Positions 15,801 through 27,218 of a DNA stretch of 64,000 bases are shown here, in pieces. The notes beneath the pieces were generated by a model that was not told the origin of the DNA, did not search any database, and saw only the letters and a program-made list of their open reading frames with translations. Source of the DNA: Siphonodentalium dalli (Eukaryota; Mollusca; Scaphopoda; Gadilida; Siphonodentaliidae); assembly GCA_032622095.1 (NCBI GenBank), contig CP136062.1, forward strand, positions 223,710,578 to 223,774,577. Direction: 5' to 3'. Every line of letters starts with the position of its first letter. Position 1 is the first letter of the stretch. Position numbers and translations under genes: made by a program.

Positions 15801-16836
15801 AAAGGATAGTACCCGCTTCATCATCATTATCAAATACTAGTGTAGAATATCAAAGGATAGTACCCGCTTCATCATCATTATCAAATACTAGTGTATAATA
15901 TCAAAGGATAGTACCCGCTTTATCATCATTATCAAATACTAGTGTAGAATATCAAAGGATAGTACCTGCTTTATCATCATTATCAAATACTAGTGTAGAA
16001 TATCAAAGGATAGTACCTGCTTTATCATCATTATCAAATACTAGTGTAGAATATCAAAGGATAGTACCTGCTTTATCATCATTATCAAATACTAGTGTAG
16101 AATATCAAAGGATAGTACCGGCTTCATCATCATTATCAAATACTAGTGTAGAATATCAAAGGATAGTACCTGCTTTATCATCATTACCAAATACTAGTGT
16201 AGAATATCAAAGGATAGTACCTGCTTTATCATCATTATCAAATACTAGTGTAGAATATCAAAGGATAGTACCCGCTTCATCATCATTATCAAATACTAGT
16301 GTAGAATATCAAAGGATAGTACCTGCTTTATCATCATTATCAAATACTAGTGTAGAATATCAAAGGATAGTACCCGCTTTATCATCATTACCAAATACTA
16401 GTGTAGAATATCAAAGGATAGTACCCGCTTCATCATCATTATCAAATACTAGTGTAGAATATCAAAGGATAGTACCTGCTTCATCATCATTATCAAATAC
16501 TAGTGTAGAATATCAAAGGATAGTACCCGCTTCATCATCATTATCAAATACTAGTGTAGAATATCAAAGGATAGTACCCGCTTCATCATCATTATCAAAT
16601 ACTAGTGTAGAACATCAAAGGATAGTACCCGCTTCATCATCATTATCAAATACTAGTGTGTAGAATATCAAAGGATAGTACCTTCTTCATCATCATTATC
16701 AAATACTAGTGTATAATAACAAAGGATAGTACCCGCTTCATCATCATTATCAAATACTAGTGTGTAGAATATCAAAGGATAGTACCCGCTTCATCATCAT
16801 TATCAAATACTAGTGTAGAATATCAAAGGATAGTAC

Positions 16837-16908
16837 CTGCTTGTTTTGTGAGGCTGGCTCGTAAAGATTTGATTGACTCTTGGGCTTTTCGCAACTCAAA
16901 CTCGAGAA
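16837..16908 (-). CDS. RELCH exon 3, its donor embedded in the satellite edge
   Basis: 72 nt (2 + 23 codons + 1). The acceptor is CTTTTTCAG. It encodes VLEFELRKAQESIKSLRASL then TKQA, the start of the RELCH coiled coil. The exon ends AAGCAG and the intron begins GTACTATCC. Those bases are also the start, on this strand, of the first 51-bp satellite unit, so exon end and array overlap at the junction. Confidence 0.92.
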
Positions 16909-19900
16909 CTGAAAAAGAAATAAAATATAGTTATTTATACCGGTCGGCCTACGTGTATATATAGTAGTACAGGTACATGTACCTGTAAGTCTATGGAATG
17001 CTACCAAATAGTACTTCCAAAGTCTTAAGACGGCCTCACTGATGTTAGAAGATACAAAAAACAACAACGAACACTGCATGTGGTGGGTTACTGGTATTTG
17101 ATTTGCAATTTAGACGCTACTATCATTGTGTGGCAGATTATATTACATTGTGTATACATTTGTTGTGGAGTCATACAAAGAATTACTATTTACTCATTTG
17201 ATGCATGGTTGGTGTAGAACTAGTGCAACCTTATTCCTTTGTTCATAGGGATCACCATTAGCTGTGAGATACTGTATTTGATTAGGGACAATTTAGGGTT
17301 AACCACCACCCCCCCCCCCCCTCCCCACCATCGTGGAAAATCTGCAGTGGTCACCTGAGTAGCTTTCGGGATCCTGCAGACTCCCTTACGGGGATTGTAT
17401 CCCTGCATCAAGGAAACCCCTGCATAGGTACAGTAATGCCTTAAGTAATTGACTCCTTAAACACAGCAGAATTATGGGTAACTTTTCAAGATTTAGTCGG
17501 AAATATGGCTTGTTGCCATTCATTGTAAAGCTCGAGAGCTTTCCGATTAATGGCAACAAGCCATATTTCCGACTAAATCCTGAAAAGTTACCCATAATTC
17601 TGCAGTGTTTAAGGAGTCGATTACTTAGGGCATTGCTGTACATGTATATCCAAAATCCAATACAGAACAGAAACCAGGCTCCCCATTTGTCCCCATTTCG
17701 GGCCACAATTACAACAACAACAACATTTTTATAATTCGTAATTTTAAGATGACAAAGAGCTATTTTGTGAATATAATACAGATCAAACTGAAGATCAGGG
17801 GGAAATTAGTTGTAATTTCCTGAATGAGGTCCCCAGAGGGCGAATTTAATGACGCTATACCGCATAGCGGGCTAGCATCACCAAATTCACCATCTGAGGA
17901 CCTCATTCTGCATGGCCTCATCTGCTATGGGAGACATAGACTCAGACCGAGGTTCCCAATTGGTGAATATTGTGATGTACACCCATGGGAACCTCTATTA
18001 TGCAATGTGTTGTCTGCCAATTTGGGGATATAGAGAAACTAAAGTAAAAAAAGATGTAGAATCTATGTGAAGAAGTGTCTATAGAAAATGTAATAATAAA
18101 GAAACATTCCGGAGAAGATGATGCCTAAGCAGAATGGGGTCCCCAGAGATTGAATTTGGTGATGCTAGCCCGCTATGTAGGATAGCGTCACTAAATTCAC
18201 CCTCTAGGGACCTAATTTTGCAAATGACAGGCACACTAAACTCAGACTCCCCAGAACACAAGTACATACCGGTAATCGCAGACTGTGGTGCAGAATATAG
18301 TGGTGCAGAATATAGTGGATTTATGACGTAAATCTCTTAACTGATCTGCAATTTTCCTTGATTGAGGGTGCTAACAAGATAGAGTTCTCCCCCTTGATTG
18401 AGGGTGCTAACAAGATAGAGTGCTCTCTCTTAATATGCTCTTGGTATGCTCCGAAAAGTTTTCACGCAGATTTCTGTTTTTAAAATAGCCTCAAAAACTG
18501 TACCACGAATGTCATAAAAAATTCTAAATAAAATTGATATTAATTGATACATGTATAAACTCTTCCGGACAGGTATCCTCGATTCATATCTTTTATTTTA
18601 TACCATGGATTCTAAAAACTTGCTGGGAAAATATAGACCATCTTTAACTTCAGTGATCTAATGAACTGTTGCCTTTAATCTTCCAAATATGTTCAAAAAA
18701 TTCAAAAATATTTGATAGCTTCCATCTATTAGATCAATATCAAGATTAATATGAAGTTTGGTGACGATCGGCTGAGGGAAGTGGGCTGTAGGGTGTGCCA
18801 AAGAATTTTGTCATGCAAAGAGTGAAATCCAAGATGACAGCCAGCGGACATGTTTTATACCCCAAAATGACTCGTTCACATCTACATGTCAATGCTAACA
18901 GCCATGACAAATTTCATAATGATCCGACCAAAGGTACGACCTGTAGCCCATGCCAAAGAATTTAGTCAGGCAAAGAGTAAAATCCAAGATGGCTGCCGGC
19001 GGCCATGTTTTTTTGCCGAATGACCCCAAAATGACTTGTTCCCATTTACATGTCAATGTTAACATCCATGACTAATTTCATGACGATCCGACCAAAGATA
19101 CGACCTGTAGCCTGTGTCAAAGGATTTAGTCATACAAAGAGTAAAATCCAAGATGGCTGCCGGCAGCCATGTTTTATGGCCGAATGACCCCAAACTGACT
19201 TGTATTTACATATCAGTATTAACTTCCACGACAAATTTCATGATGATCAGACAAACACTCGAGGCTGTAGCCCGTGCTAATGGATTGAATTTTGAAATCC
19301 AAGATGCCAAAGGATTTACATGTAGTCATGCAAAGAGTAAAATCCAAGATGGCTGCTAGACAGTGCTAGTGGCCATGTTTTTTTGCGAATGACTCCAAAA
19401 TGACTTGTTCCCATTTACATGTCAATTTTAACATCCATGACTAATTTCATGATGATCCGACCAAAGATACGACCTGTAGCCCATGCCGAAGGATTTAGTC
19501 AGGCAAAGAGTAAAATCCAAGATGGCTGCTAGTGGCCATTTTTTTTGCCGAATGACCCCAAAATGACTCGTTCCCATCTACATGTCAATGCCCATGACAA
19601 ATTTCATAATGATCTGACTAAAAGTATGACCTGTAGCCCGTACTAAAGGAAATTGTTGACGAATCACGCACACACACACACGCACACAGACGACGGATAC
19701 CAAGCCATGGCAATAGCTCAAACTTTACAAAGTAAAGTTGAGCTAATAATAACAAAATAATTATAAACATGATAAATTAGTTTTTTATAAAATAGAGAAT
19801 TTGATGGAGAATCTCATAATAATTTGGCTAAATCTTGAGTGGGTAACAGAAATTTTGATAGATTGCAGTCAAAAATGCTTGAAATCAAGTAAATGTTTAC

Positions 19901-22900
19901 CTAAACCTGTAACTGTCAGACAGTGAGATAAAAGATAGCATAGTTTTACCTTAGGAATACTGCCATCCGTTTGGCTTATAAATATCAATTGCCCAATGAG
20001 TAGCACTGTAGCACCCATTTTTAACAGGAATAAAAGCTGGAATACATGTAATAAAGAGTTTTTACCTGCTACTCTCTCATCCACTTGGCCAGCTCCGTCA
20101 TCAGAGTATCGGGCAAAATCCAAGGAATCAAAGGTTTGCACACTCGACGTTCTTGCTGAAACATAAGAGAATTTCAATTTTCTAAATATTAACCCTTCAA
20201 TAACTGAAACTTCCTGTGCCAATGCATTCTATTATATATGCAGGTCTCCCATAGAGAGCCTCGCATATATAAGATAATACATCGGCATAACAATAGTTAC
20301 CTTGACCTGGTAAACCAGTGCATTCTCTTATATATGTGAGGCTTCCTATGGGAGACACAGATATATAAGAGAATTCCCTGGCACATGATTTTCAATGGTG
20401 CACCAGCAATGCTCCCATCACGAAAGGATTGTTATAGGGGATTAACACTTTACCCAACAGAACGGCCCTGTGCCAATGCATTCTCTTATATATGCGAGTC
20501 GACCATAGGTCGCCTCGCATATATAAGAGAATGCATTGGCTTAACTCATTAAAAATTATAAAATTGTTAAAGAATGTAAGAAAAAATAGTAAAAAGTGTT
20601 AAAAAAAGATTTTTTTTAGGCCAATGCATTCTCTTATATATGCGAGGCGACCTATGGTCGACTCGCTTATATAAGAGAATGCATTGGCACAGGGCATAAC
20701 TGTAACTATTACAATGTGGTCAAGGAGCCGGTTCCAATGATATCCATATTTGTATGGTTCTATTGAGACAGACCGAAGATATTTTAGGCTGTTGAAGCTT
20801 TATTTGGCCGGTTTTGTTGGGTAAAGGGTTAACACTTTATATACGAAATGGATTCTCCCACTCAGTCATAAAAGTAAACATTGGAAGGGTCTATTATTCG
20901 TCTGGTGATTTACATGTGGAACAAATTCAATTAAATTATTTAGTTTTGTACGTTGAACAGCAGATATATATAGCCCAGCCCTCATAATTGGCTACAGCAA
21001 TCAGCAAAGCCATTTGGTGCAGCAAACTGGGCCACGGCAAATGATTTCCAAAGCCAATCAATATGAATTAAGAGGGCTGCATTTCTATGTTCTCGGTTCA
21101 ACAAACAGCAATCTGATCACCTACTACACATGTATACGGTAGGCTTATACATATACATGTAAGTACAATAACAATGAACTGTGGTAATATCAAACAAACC
21201 AAGTAATATCCTCTAGGTAATACATGTACATGACAGGTGTTTCGATCCCGACTGTACACAAATTCACGGTCTGCACTTTATTTTTAATTACTGTGACACA
21301 TTCTAATCTTTGATAAATCAATTATGAATTATCATACAATGACCATATAGATGTAGTTTTGCATCAATATTGCATGTCGAAGAGTCATTCCATGGGAACA
21401 TCCACTGAAAACACCATGTGTCTTGCCTACATGTATCTGTATCTGTAGATATGTCAGTGCAGGAACCTTCCGATTATAGACGCACTGGTCCAGGTGTTAC
21501 CACGACCAACTAACTTTATAATCCTGTGGTGACTCCAGTGGTGCTTTTTAACGTGCACACACCGAGGTATGTACATGGGTTAGCCATTAATGTATGCGCA
21601 CGATTGGACAGCGTACTCCACACATGACAACATAGACATGTACATATACCTGGACAAATGTTGTAATGGGGGGGAGGGAGTCAGCATTTTGCATTCAAAT
21701 CTTGATTCAGTGATCTCGAATGAGACTTTTCAGCATGACAAATTTGGTATCTGAATTTTTATCAGAATACCCTGACAAGGTTGCGATCCCTGTTCCACTA
21801 GCATGAGAGGCCAGTGCACTACCACCTCTCGGCTACCGACTTCCCTAAATATGTGACGACGTCAAACCAGCATATCACATGTTCTGAAGCTCTCTCAACC
21901 TCTGAAGGACTGTCTGAAGATGTACATAGGTAAGGCAGGGTGCTATAGACTAAGACACTTTTTGAGGACTTGGTTTTGTAGCTGGTCTGGACCTGACGCC
22001 TTTGTGTCTCTGAGAAGGTTTTCCATGCCTTTGGTTGATATCTGTATCTGTAGATAGTTCAGTGCAGGAACCTTTCGGTTATAGACATAATTGATATCTC
22101 AAGCAATACAAAATTTCTCAAGGAAACACTAGACAAATTATTGAAAGGTCCATGCATTAGATATCTTAAGAGTTAATTGGAACTCTCTCCACATGGGCAG
22201 GCGATACATTTTATATGGGTCACATACAGTATATGGAGGGGAGTTTGGGATGCTGTAGGCCTATGGTACATAATCTGGAAGTAAAACAAGAAATTATGGC
22301 ATTGGAATCCATGTAAAAAAAAAGGACAACCATGTAGTCACGACCTACACAAAACTCTTATGTGTTGACTTATATGAACGTCAAGATTTAATATAAATAT
22401 TTATTATAACCAATTACCAACATGAAAGTTGCTTGCTGATGGTAGGGGATGGGGTCTACCTCTGAATTTTCCTATTGCACCCACATCTTTCACCCTTTCA
22501 TGGCTCCCAATTTTTTCGACTGGCAAATTGCCCATTCTCAATTTGGATGAAATTTTAGTTGTACCTGCCCCCACCCTTGGCCTTAATTGGTTGGAAATTG
22601 GAGTTCCGAGGAGTGAAAACTTTGGTTTGCACTCTCTCATAATTTGTTTGTTTCAAATCACAACCCAAATCTTTAGAATATAAGTAAGGAAGAACATTTA
22701 ATTTCCATAAACATATTTTTGTTTGTTCCTACCGTACATGTACAAATCCTAGTGATTAATTAGGTTGGAATTTGATCATTTTGATTACAGCTGCATGGAG
22801 CTACATTTATACTAGCATATGATTAATTTTGATTCCATCCACCGGAGCCATGCACTAGGAAACAACGTCAACCTAACAAAACCTAATGCCAACCATGCCA

Positions 22901-24189
22901 ACAATGTTGGCCCAACGTACATGTAGTCATGGTATTATATATGCATATATTATTTGTTTAATTAAAATGGCAACCATATGTGCATTTCTCTAGCGTGTTG
23001 CCACGGCACAGTGGTCCTCGTCTTCTTAATTAAAATCAGATAAAATTTATTTAGAAAAATATTACACATTCTTCTGGAATGTTAACATTGCGATTGGCTA
23101 TGTCACTAGCAAAACATCAATAACTTTTGCGGGGAAATGCGCGTGCCAATATGACGTCACTTTGGATACAACGTATGATGTCACCTAACAATTCACTAGA
23201 ATGTGCTTTTACTAATTTACTAAACTAAAATTTATTTAGTGACAAACAGTTTAGACATTTAGTCATTTTGTTTTCGCGATGTGGCTAATGAAAATGTGCA
23301 GTGTTACGTAATTTCCGTCATTTTCCGAATGGCATAGCAACCAGAGTCAGGTCGGCAATATTTATGATTTAAGTAGGCCTAATGATTATTGTTTAAAATA
23401 TAAACCATGTAATGTCTTCATGCAATGAATATTGTCATGTTAGCTATATGAAAAGTAACATTTTGTAGTTTTAATTTAATTGCAATGATGTTTCCAAGAT
23501 GGTGGCGCCTCAAATTCAGAATGGCGGCACCTAAAATTCAAGATGGCCAGATGGCTGCGCCCATGTTGAAAAGCGAACTTAGTATAAGGACGACCAGCGC
23601 ATGAGTTGCTATGCAACGCATGCACAGCTGGGCGCAGACCAGCTGGTCCACCTTTAAAAAACAGCTGTTCATGGCTGCCTGATCAATAAGAATATTTCTG
23701 TCAATTTTGAATTCGTGCAAAATAACCATGGTATGAAATGACCAAAGGGTACGAAACGTCTTAGAAATGCCCAGAGTACCAGTAGGCCTACGCCACGGTA
23801 AGAATTTTGTTTTCGCCAATATCAAACTTCTGTCGCAACAGCCCAGCGTCATTCATCATAGTTCCACAAAATATTAAGGTCAATCAAAACTCACGTAGAG
23901 TCGATGAAACTACATCGTCTTTAAGCTGTTCAAAATTTGCGGGATTTGAGAAATAATCTCGCAGTCGCGGAATTTCTCTTCCTGTTTCCACGAGCTCCGT
24001 ATGAAATTCAAGTGCACATAAAATAAAGTTATCTTTTATCAGTCGAGCCGCGATAGAATCGAGCGATAATTCGTGAGTTTCTGCTAGCTTTGGTTTTATG
24101 TTAACTAATTTTGAAGTTTCAGATTCTATTTCATCTTCAATTAAATCTTCTCCAGATAAAAATGGGTTTGTGTTGGCAAAGTCTGCCAT
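16837..24189 (-). CDS. RELCH homologue (RAB11-binding, LisH/HEAT protein), first three exons; 3' part outside the window
   Basis: Spliced N-terminal 152 residues of a homologue of RELCH (KIAA1468), the endosomal RAB11 effector that, with OSBP, promotes cholesterol transfer to the trans-Golgi network. Exons are 24189-23895, 20155-20066 and 16908-16837; all donors are GT and acceptors AG, and the phases agree (1 nt carried over at each junction). Diagnostic segments are NPFLS near residue 8, a LisH-like helix pair at about 42-74 (SLDSIAARLIKDNF, ALEFHTELVETGRE), RLRDYFSNPANF at 75-86, DSLDFARYSDDG in exon 2, and the coiled-coil start LEFELRKAQESI in exon 3. The C-terminal HEAT-repeat part lies beyond the left edge, on the far side of a satellite-filled intron of more than 16.8 kb. 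Identification rests on remembered family motifs and is strong. No RELCH exon is broken. Confidence 0.93.
17429..17641. mobile_element. palindromic MITE, copy 1
   Basis: An almost perfect 213-bp inverted repeat folding around a short centre at about 17530-17537 (CTCGAGAG). Termini read TACAGTAATGC and the complement. Arms include CAGAATTATGGGTAACTTTT and AATATGGCTTGTTGCCATT. The same sequence recurs at 55780-55996, so this is a mobile family, not a local hairpin. No coding capacity. Confidence 0.85.
17821..17910. mobile_element. GGTCCCC palindromic MITE
   Basis: About 90 bp with inverted arms: AATGAGGTCCCCAGAGGG at the left and its near complement at the right, around GCATAGCGGGCTAGC. One of at least seven copies in the window. 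Confidence 0.75.
18130..18221. mobile_element. GGTCCCC palindromic MITE
   Basis: Arms AGAATGGGGTCCCCAGAG and CTCTAGGGACCTAATTTTG flank GATGCTAGCCCGCTATG. The flanks (AAGATGATGCCTAAGC, CAAATGACAGGCACAC) recur beside the copy at 54521, so these two copies may share a longer parent element. Confidence 0.72.
18740..19745 (+). mobile_element. dispersed element with internal 165-195-bp tandem units
   Basis: Five or so degenerate units, each with AAATCCAAGATGGCTGC, a GAATGACCCCAAAATGACT block and GACAAATTTCATGATGATC. Copies of the first motif begin at 18979, 19143, 19339 and 19513. It ends with a CA-rich tract, CCAAGCCATGGCAATAGCTC and the palindromic TTTACAAAGTAAAGTTGAGC. The same element lies inverted at 57223-59160. 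ORFs giving KSKMAAGGHVF-type peptides are a by-product of the repeat. Confidence 0.75.
20066..20155 (-). CDS. RELCH exon 2
   Basis: 90 nt (2 + 29 codons + 1). The acceptor is TTTCAG and the donor GCAG|GTAAAA. It encodes TSSVQTFDSLDFARYSDDG then a linker, QVDERVA. The SLDFARYSDDG block is close to identical in vertebrate RELCH, which is what identifies the gene on this side. A two-hairpin MITE lies only about 35 bp upstream of the acceptor. Confidence 0.93.
20190..20430 (-). mobile_element. two-hairpin MITE next to RELCH exon 2
   Basis: Two imperfect hairpins built on CATTCTCTTATATATGCGAG and its complement (about 20217-20287 and 20315-20387), flanked by AACCCTTCAATAACTG and a degenerate GCTCCCATCACGAAAGGATT end. 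The layout matches the fuller copies at 43775-44032 and 61155-61391. Confidence 0.78.
20464..20697. mobile_element. pair of near-perfect hairpins of the two-hairpin MITE family
   Basis: 20464-20542 and 20618-20697 each form a hairpin of about 70 bp with GCCAATGCATTCTCTTATAT arms and a GTCGACC/GGTCGAC type loop. The two are separated by about 75 bp of A/T-rich DNA and face each other with the CCCTGTGCC / GGCACAGGG ends outermost, as in a single element. Confidence 0.78.
23895..24189 (-). CDS. RELCH exon 1
   Basis: 295 nt, 98 codons plus 1 nt, starting at ATG 24189. The start is the only methionine ahead of the conserved NPFLS segment. The exon carries an acidic N-terminus (EDLIEDEIESE) and the whole LisH-like region. 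It ends in CTAC followed by donor GTGAGT. Reading past the donor gives three more codons and a stop, so splicing here is needed. Confidence 0.92.
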
Positions 24190-24205
24190 TTTGTTTAATG
24201 TTGTA

Positions 24206-24213
24206 TCACGTGA
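24206..24213. promoter_or_regulatory. palindromic E-box TCACGTGA ahead of RELCH
   Basis: TCACGTGA lies 17 bp upstream of the RELCH start codon on the minus strand. This is the core bound by USF and MITF/TFE family factors. No TATA box is evident. Function is inferred from motif and position only. Confidence 0.4.
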
Positions 24214-24816
24214 TTAATTCTTGGGTAAAACAAAAACAAAATTGGGATCGGAAAATGCTTATAACCATTTCCAGGTTCCGGAAATGTTATTGTTTGCCTG
24301 AAAGAATAACGCGGTGTATAACCCTTTCATGGCGGGAGCTGTGGTATTGCAACGCTAAATCTCCTGTACCAGTGCATTCTCATATATGAGAGCTCACATA
24401 GGCTTACAGGGTCAAGGTAGATATTGTTATGACAATGTCAATCACTATATACATCTATATATTCAACAGCCCAGAGGCTCCTGCGTCGGAAAATTACAGA
24501 TAAAAATTTTAGGACAAGCTTAGGAAAAAATTAGGAGATGGTATGTATGTCTTGTCTGTCTGTCTGGACTTTTCTCCCAGACTGGTGGTCAGATTTCAAA
24601 CAAATTTGGTGTGATGACTCGGGCCCGCCCTGACGGACGTTAAGCGGCGCTAGTTTAAAAAAAAAAATTATTTATTTATTAGGGGTTTTGGGAATAAGTC
24701 CAGGGAGGATTTGGAAGGGGCGTAACCCCTCCCCTACAACCCACTTGTGAATGATGTAAGGGGTTATGACAATGATTAACATAAACATAACATGGATGAA
24801 GGGAAAAAAAGATGAT

Positions 24817-24891
24817 CTAGACATAGAATTTTATTTTTTTCTTCAAGTTTGGTTTCTTTTTTTTACTTTGTTGTATTTCTGTTTGCTGTTG

Positions 24892-24923
<32 letters not shown>

Positions 24924-25281
24924 GGTGGTGGTGTTGGAGCCAAGCTTCCTGCACTCTCTTACTCTCCGCAATCACTTTGTCAGTTTCTCTATTTGTTTCT
25001 TCTCGGATTTTCATAGCCCATTGGCGGATTTCGTCATTTGAGGAGGCAGTACTGGTGGTGGTGTTCTCAGTGCTGTTGTTGTGTTGTTGTCACTGGTGGA
25101 GATGGGGGACACCGGTGACCGGGATAAGATGGAACTCCGGTGTCCTTGGTGGCAAGCTGTCCAACTCCACATCGAAGCTGGCGGCAGGAACATCTGAGGT
25201 GGTATCCACGTCCCTGTCTCCGCTCGCCTCGATGACGACAGCAGGGACCTCCGGCAGATCAACGATAAAAAAAAATTAACT
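24817..25281 (-). pseudogene. possible uncharacterised coding remnant, one in-frame stop
   Basis: On the minus strand one frame runs from about 25281 to 24817 with a single stop (TGA at 25092-25090). The part before the stop reads VDLPEVPAVVIEASGDRDVD and later PRTPEFHLIPVTGVPHLHQ. The part after it reads SSNDEIRQWAMKIREETN, then AESKRVQEAWLQ, then runs of eight His and nine Gln (CCA and CAA repeats). The block is richer in G+C than its surroundings and has protein-like composition, unlike nearby intergenic DNA. I do not recognise the protein. A terminal exon ending at HLHQ, or a transposon-derived fragment with a later stop, would both fit. Confidence 0.3.
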
Positions 25282-25430
25282 TAAAGAAAACATTAAAGAA
25301 ATAAAACAAATAAGCTCACTATGGGCCTATTTCAGCACCAGATGTAGCCCTACGCTCTTTATATATGTGCTTTCACTGTGGCCCGCGCCAACCATCTGAA
25401 TAGGAGGATTAGCCAGCTAACAGCCATCTT

Positions 25431-25985
25431 GGCTAGCTGGGACCTCAAGTCTGGCTAACTGGGACCTTGGCTAACTGAAACCTTTTGGCTAACTGGGACC
25501 TTCAGATTTGTTATTAATCATTTTGTTAAAATCAAATCATGAACATTTTAAAACAAAGACATAAACAAAGCAAACGATAAAAACATTATACAAGCAAATA
25601 TGCCTCTATATAGCTGGCCATATATGTTGTCTTTGGGTTAACTGTTAAACAAACTCACTGCTGATGACTGGGCAGTTGTTAAAAGTTAACACAGGTAAGC
25701 TGCCGATGATTAGATCACAAGATTTTGTTATGTAATAAGTGAGATTAAAATAAATCTAAATCATTTTGAAGGTGCAAGCAATATTAACATAAACGTATAT
25801 ATATATAACTAAGGTCCCAGTTAGCCAAAGGTCCCAGTTAGCCAAGGTCCCAGTTAGCCAAAGGTCCCAGTTAGCCAATGTCCCAGTTAGCCAATGTGAC
25901 AAGGTCCCAGTTAGCCAAGGTCTCAGTTAGCCAAGGTCCCAGTTGGTCAAGGTCCCAGTTGGTCAAGGTCCCGGTTAGCCAAGAT
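25431..25985. repeat. inverted clusters of a 16-bp repeat, GGCTAACTGGGACCTT
   Basis: Four degenerate copies run forward at about 25431-25502, and about ten copies of the complement AAGGTCCCAGTTAGCC lie at 25811-25982, so the block is an inverted repeat around 300 bp of AT-rich DNA. The internal DNA resembles, on the opposite strand, the interior of the fold-back element at 30791-32298, which has the same 16-mers. It looks like an end-truncated relative. Confidence 0.7.
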
Positions 25986-26149
25986 GACAATATATTTATT
26001 GGTAACCTCCATCACTGGAGAGCACATATACAACATCTATTATATATTTTGGGAAATATGTCTGTCTGTCTCTGTGAGGGTGTGTGTGTGTGTATGAAAC
26101 TTGGTATGTGGGGTACATTCGGCCGGGAAGTGGCATGGGCCTATCAATT

Positions 26150-26760
26150 TTCCAGTGCGACGTGACCTTGACCTTGAAATCGGGTCATTTCAAGGTCAAA
26201 CGCCCGAGTATCACGGGATTTCGATGAAAATTAGTGTCTAGAGATACTTTCGTACGGGGAGTGTCGTAAGCCTATTTGTTTGCCGTGCAACGTGACATTG
26301 ACCTTGAAATTGGGTCATTTGAAGGTCAAATCGCGAATTTTGATGGGATTTCGACGAAATTTTATACATAGGGATACTTTCGTATGGGGAGTGTCATAAA
26401 GCCTATTCATTTTCCCGTGCGACGTGACCTTGACCTTGAAATCGGGTCAATTCAAGGTCAAATCGCGAATTTTGATGGAATTTCGACGAAATTTGATACA
26501 TAGAGTTACTTTTGTCCACTGAGTGTTTTGGACGGGTCAAATCGTGACCCCGACCTGACTTTTACCTTCAAAATGATCAATTCAAGGTCAAATCGGGTAA
26601 AACCGGATGGATTTCGACGAGTACTTTTGTCGGGTACTTTTGTCCAGGCAGTGTTTTGGACGGGTCAAATCGTGACCCCACCTCACCTTGACCTTCAAAA
26701 TGGACAATTCAAGGTCAAATCGCGCAATTCGCCGAAAAGCAGAGGGGAAACAGCCCGGAC
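26150..26760. repeat. about 130-bp tandem repeat, roughly five degenerate copies
   Basis: Each unit has a GTGACCTTGACCTTGAAAT block, then TCAAGGTCAAA, then a GGGATTTCGACGAAA block and GGATACTTTCGT. Successive GTGACCTTGACC starts are about 130 bp apart, and later copies are more diverged. TCAAGGTCA is the half-site bound by NR5A and ERR nuclear receptors; here it is a by-product of the repeat unless shown otherwise. Confidence 0.7.
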
Positions 26761-27218
26761 GAAGTCGGGTCCACCTGCTAGTTCATATATATACAAAATA
26801 ATAAATAGTATTTACACATTTGGGGGGGAAACATATTATAAGTACACCTCGCATTCGTATGGATATGAATGCAAATAGCTATATATTCCTGATCAGTATG
26901 TATAAGTCAGATTCACGTGTTGATCAGCTGGTCTTGTTATAGCAGGCACCAACTCAGATCCATGTCGATGTTTTCCCCTTCATCAGCTGACAGGCTTGAA
27001 AGAGGAATGAAGCTGCGTGCATTATAATCGCATGCAAACGGTCTTCGGACATTCCAATTTCAGTTCCTCCAAGGAACAAAGAGAGTTAATGGCGTTGGTT
27101 CAATGAGTCCAAGAACAGATACGTCTCCACTCCATGCTTATTTATACTTGACTCCCAGAAGTTATTCCTCAGCAAATATATAACTGGGCTGTTACAATGG
27201 AACAATGCATACAGGACT

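Larger units (their letters stand above)
1..16840. repeat. 51-bp satellite array, about 330 units, open at the left edge
   Basis: Head-to-tail copies of a 51-bp unit containing caaaggatagtacctgc, tatcatcattatcaaa and tactagtgtagaatat fill the first 16.8 kb. Units differ mainly at four positions: CCT/CCC, TTA/TCA, TATCA/TACCA and AGT/AGA. Rare units are 48 bp (loss of one TCA, for example near 5680, 7370, 7460 and 10210) or 53 bp (GTGTGTAG at 10689, 14767, 16657 and 16760). A few units carry private changes (GAACCGG at 7651 and 11730) that expose higher-order duplications. On the minus strand every unit reads GC(A/G)GGTACTATCC, which is the 5' splice site of RELCH exon 3, so the array occupies the start of RELCH intron 3. 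One forward frame is open over long stretches, giving IVPALSSLSNTSVEYQR repeats. In-frame stops, an indel and changes that are often non-synonymous argue against a coding role. Confidence 0.97.
16909..20065. other. RELCH intron 2 contents
   Basis: No exon is recognisable here. It contains a 213-bp palindromic MITE (17429-17641), two copies of a short GGTCCCC palindrome (17821-17910 and 18130-18221) and a tandem-unit dispersed element (about 18740-19745). The rest is AT-rich with a C/G homopolymer near 17310. Short ORFs here are incidental. Confidence 0.7.
20156..23894. other. RELCH intron 1 contents
   Basis: No exon is recognisable. At its 3' end are hairpin MITEs (20190-20430, 20464-20542, 20618-20697). 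A short dispersed repeat (CTGTATCTGTAGATA followed by CAGTGCAGGAACCTT) occurs at about 21428-21480 and 22036-22085. The rest, 20700-23894, is AT-rich unique-looking DNA in which I see no structure. Confidence 0.6.

Noticed and set aside
1-16840. The direct repeats could be taken for a CRISPR array
   Set aside because: Units are contiguous 51-bp copies with no unique spacers, and the host is an animal.
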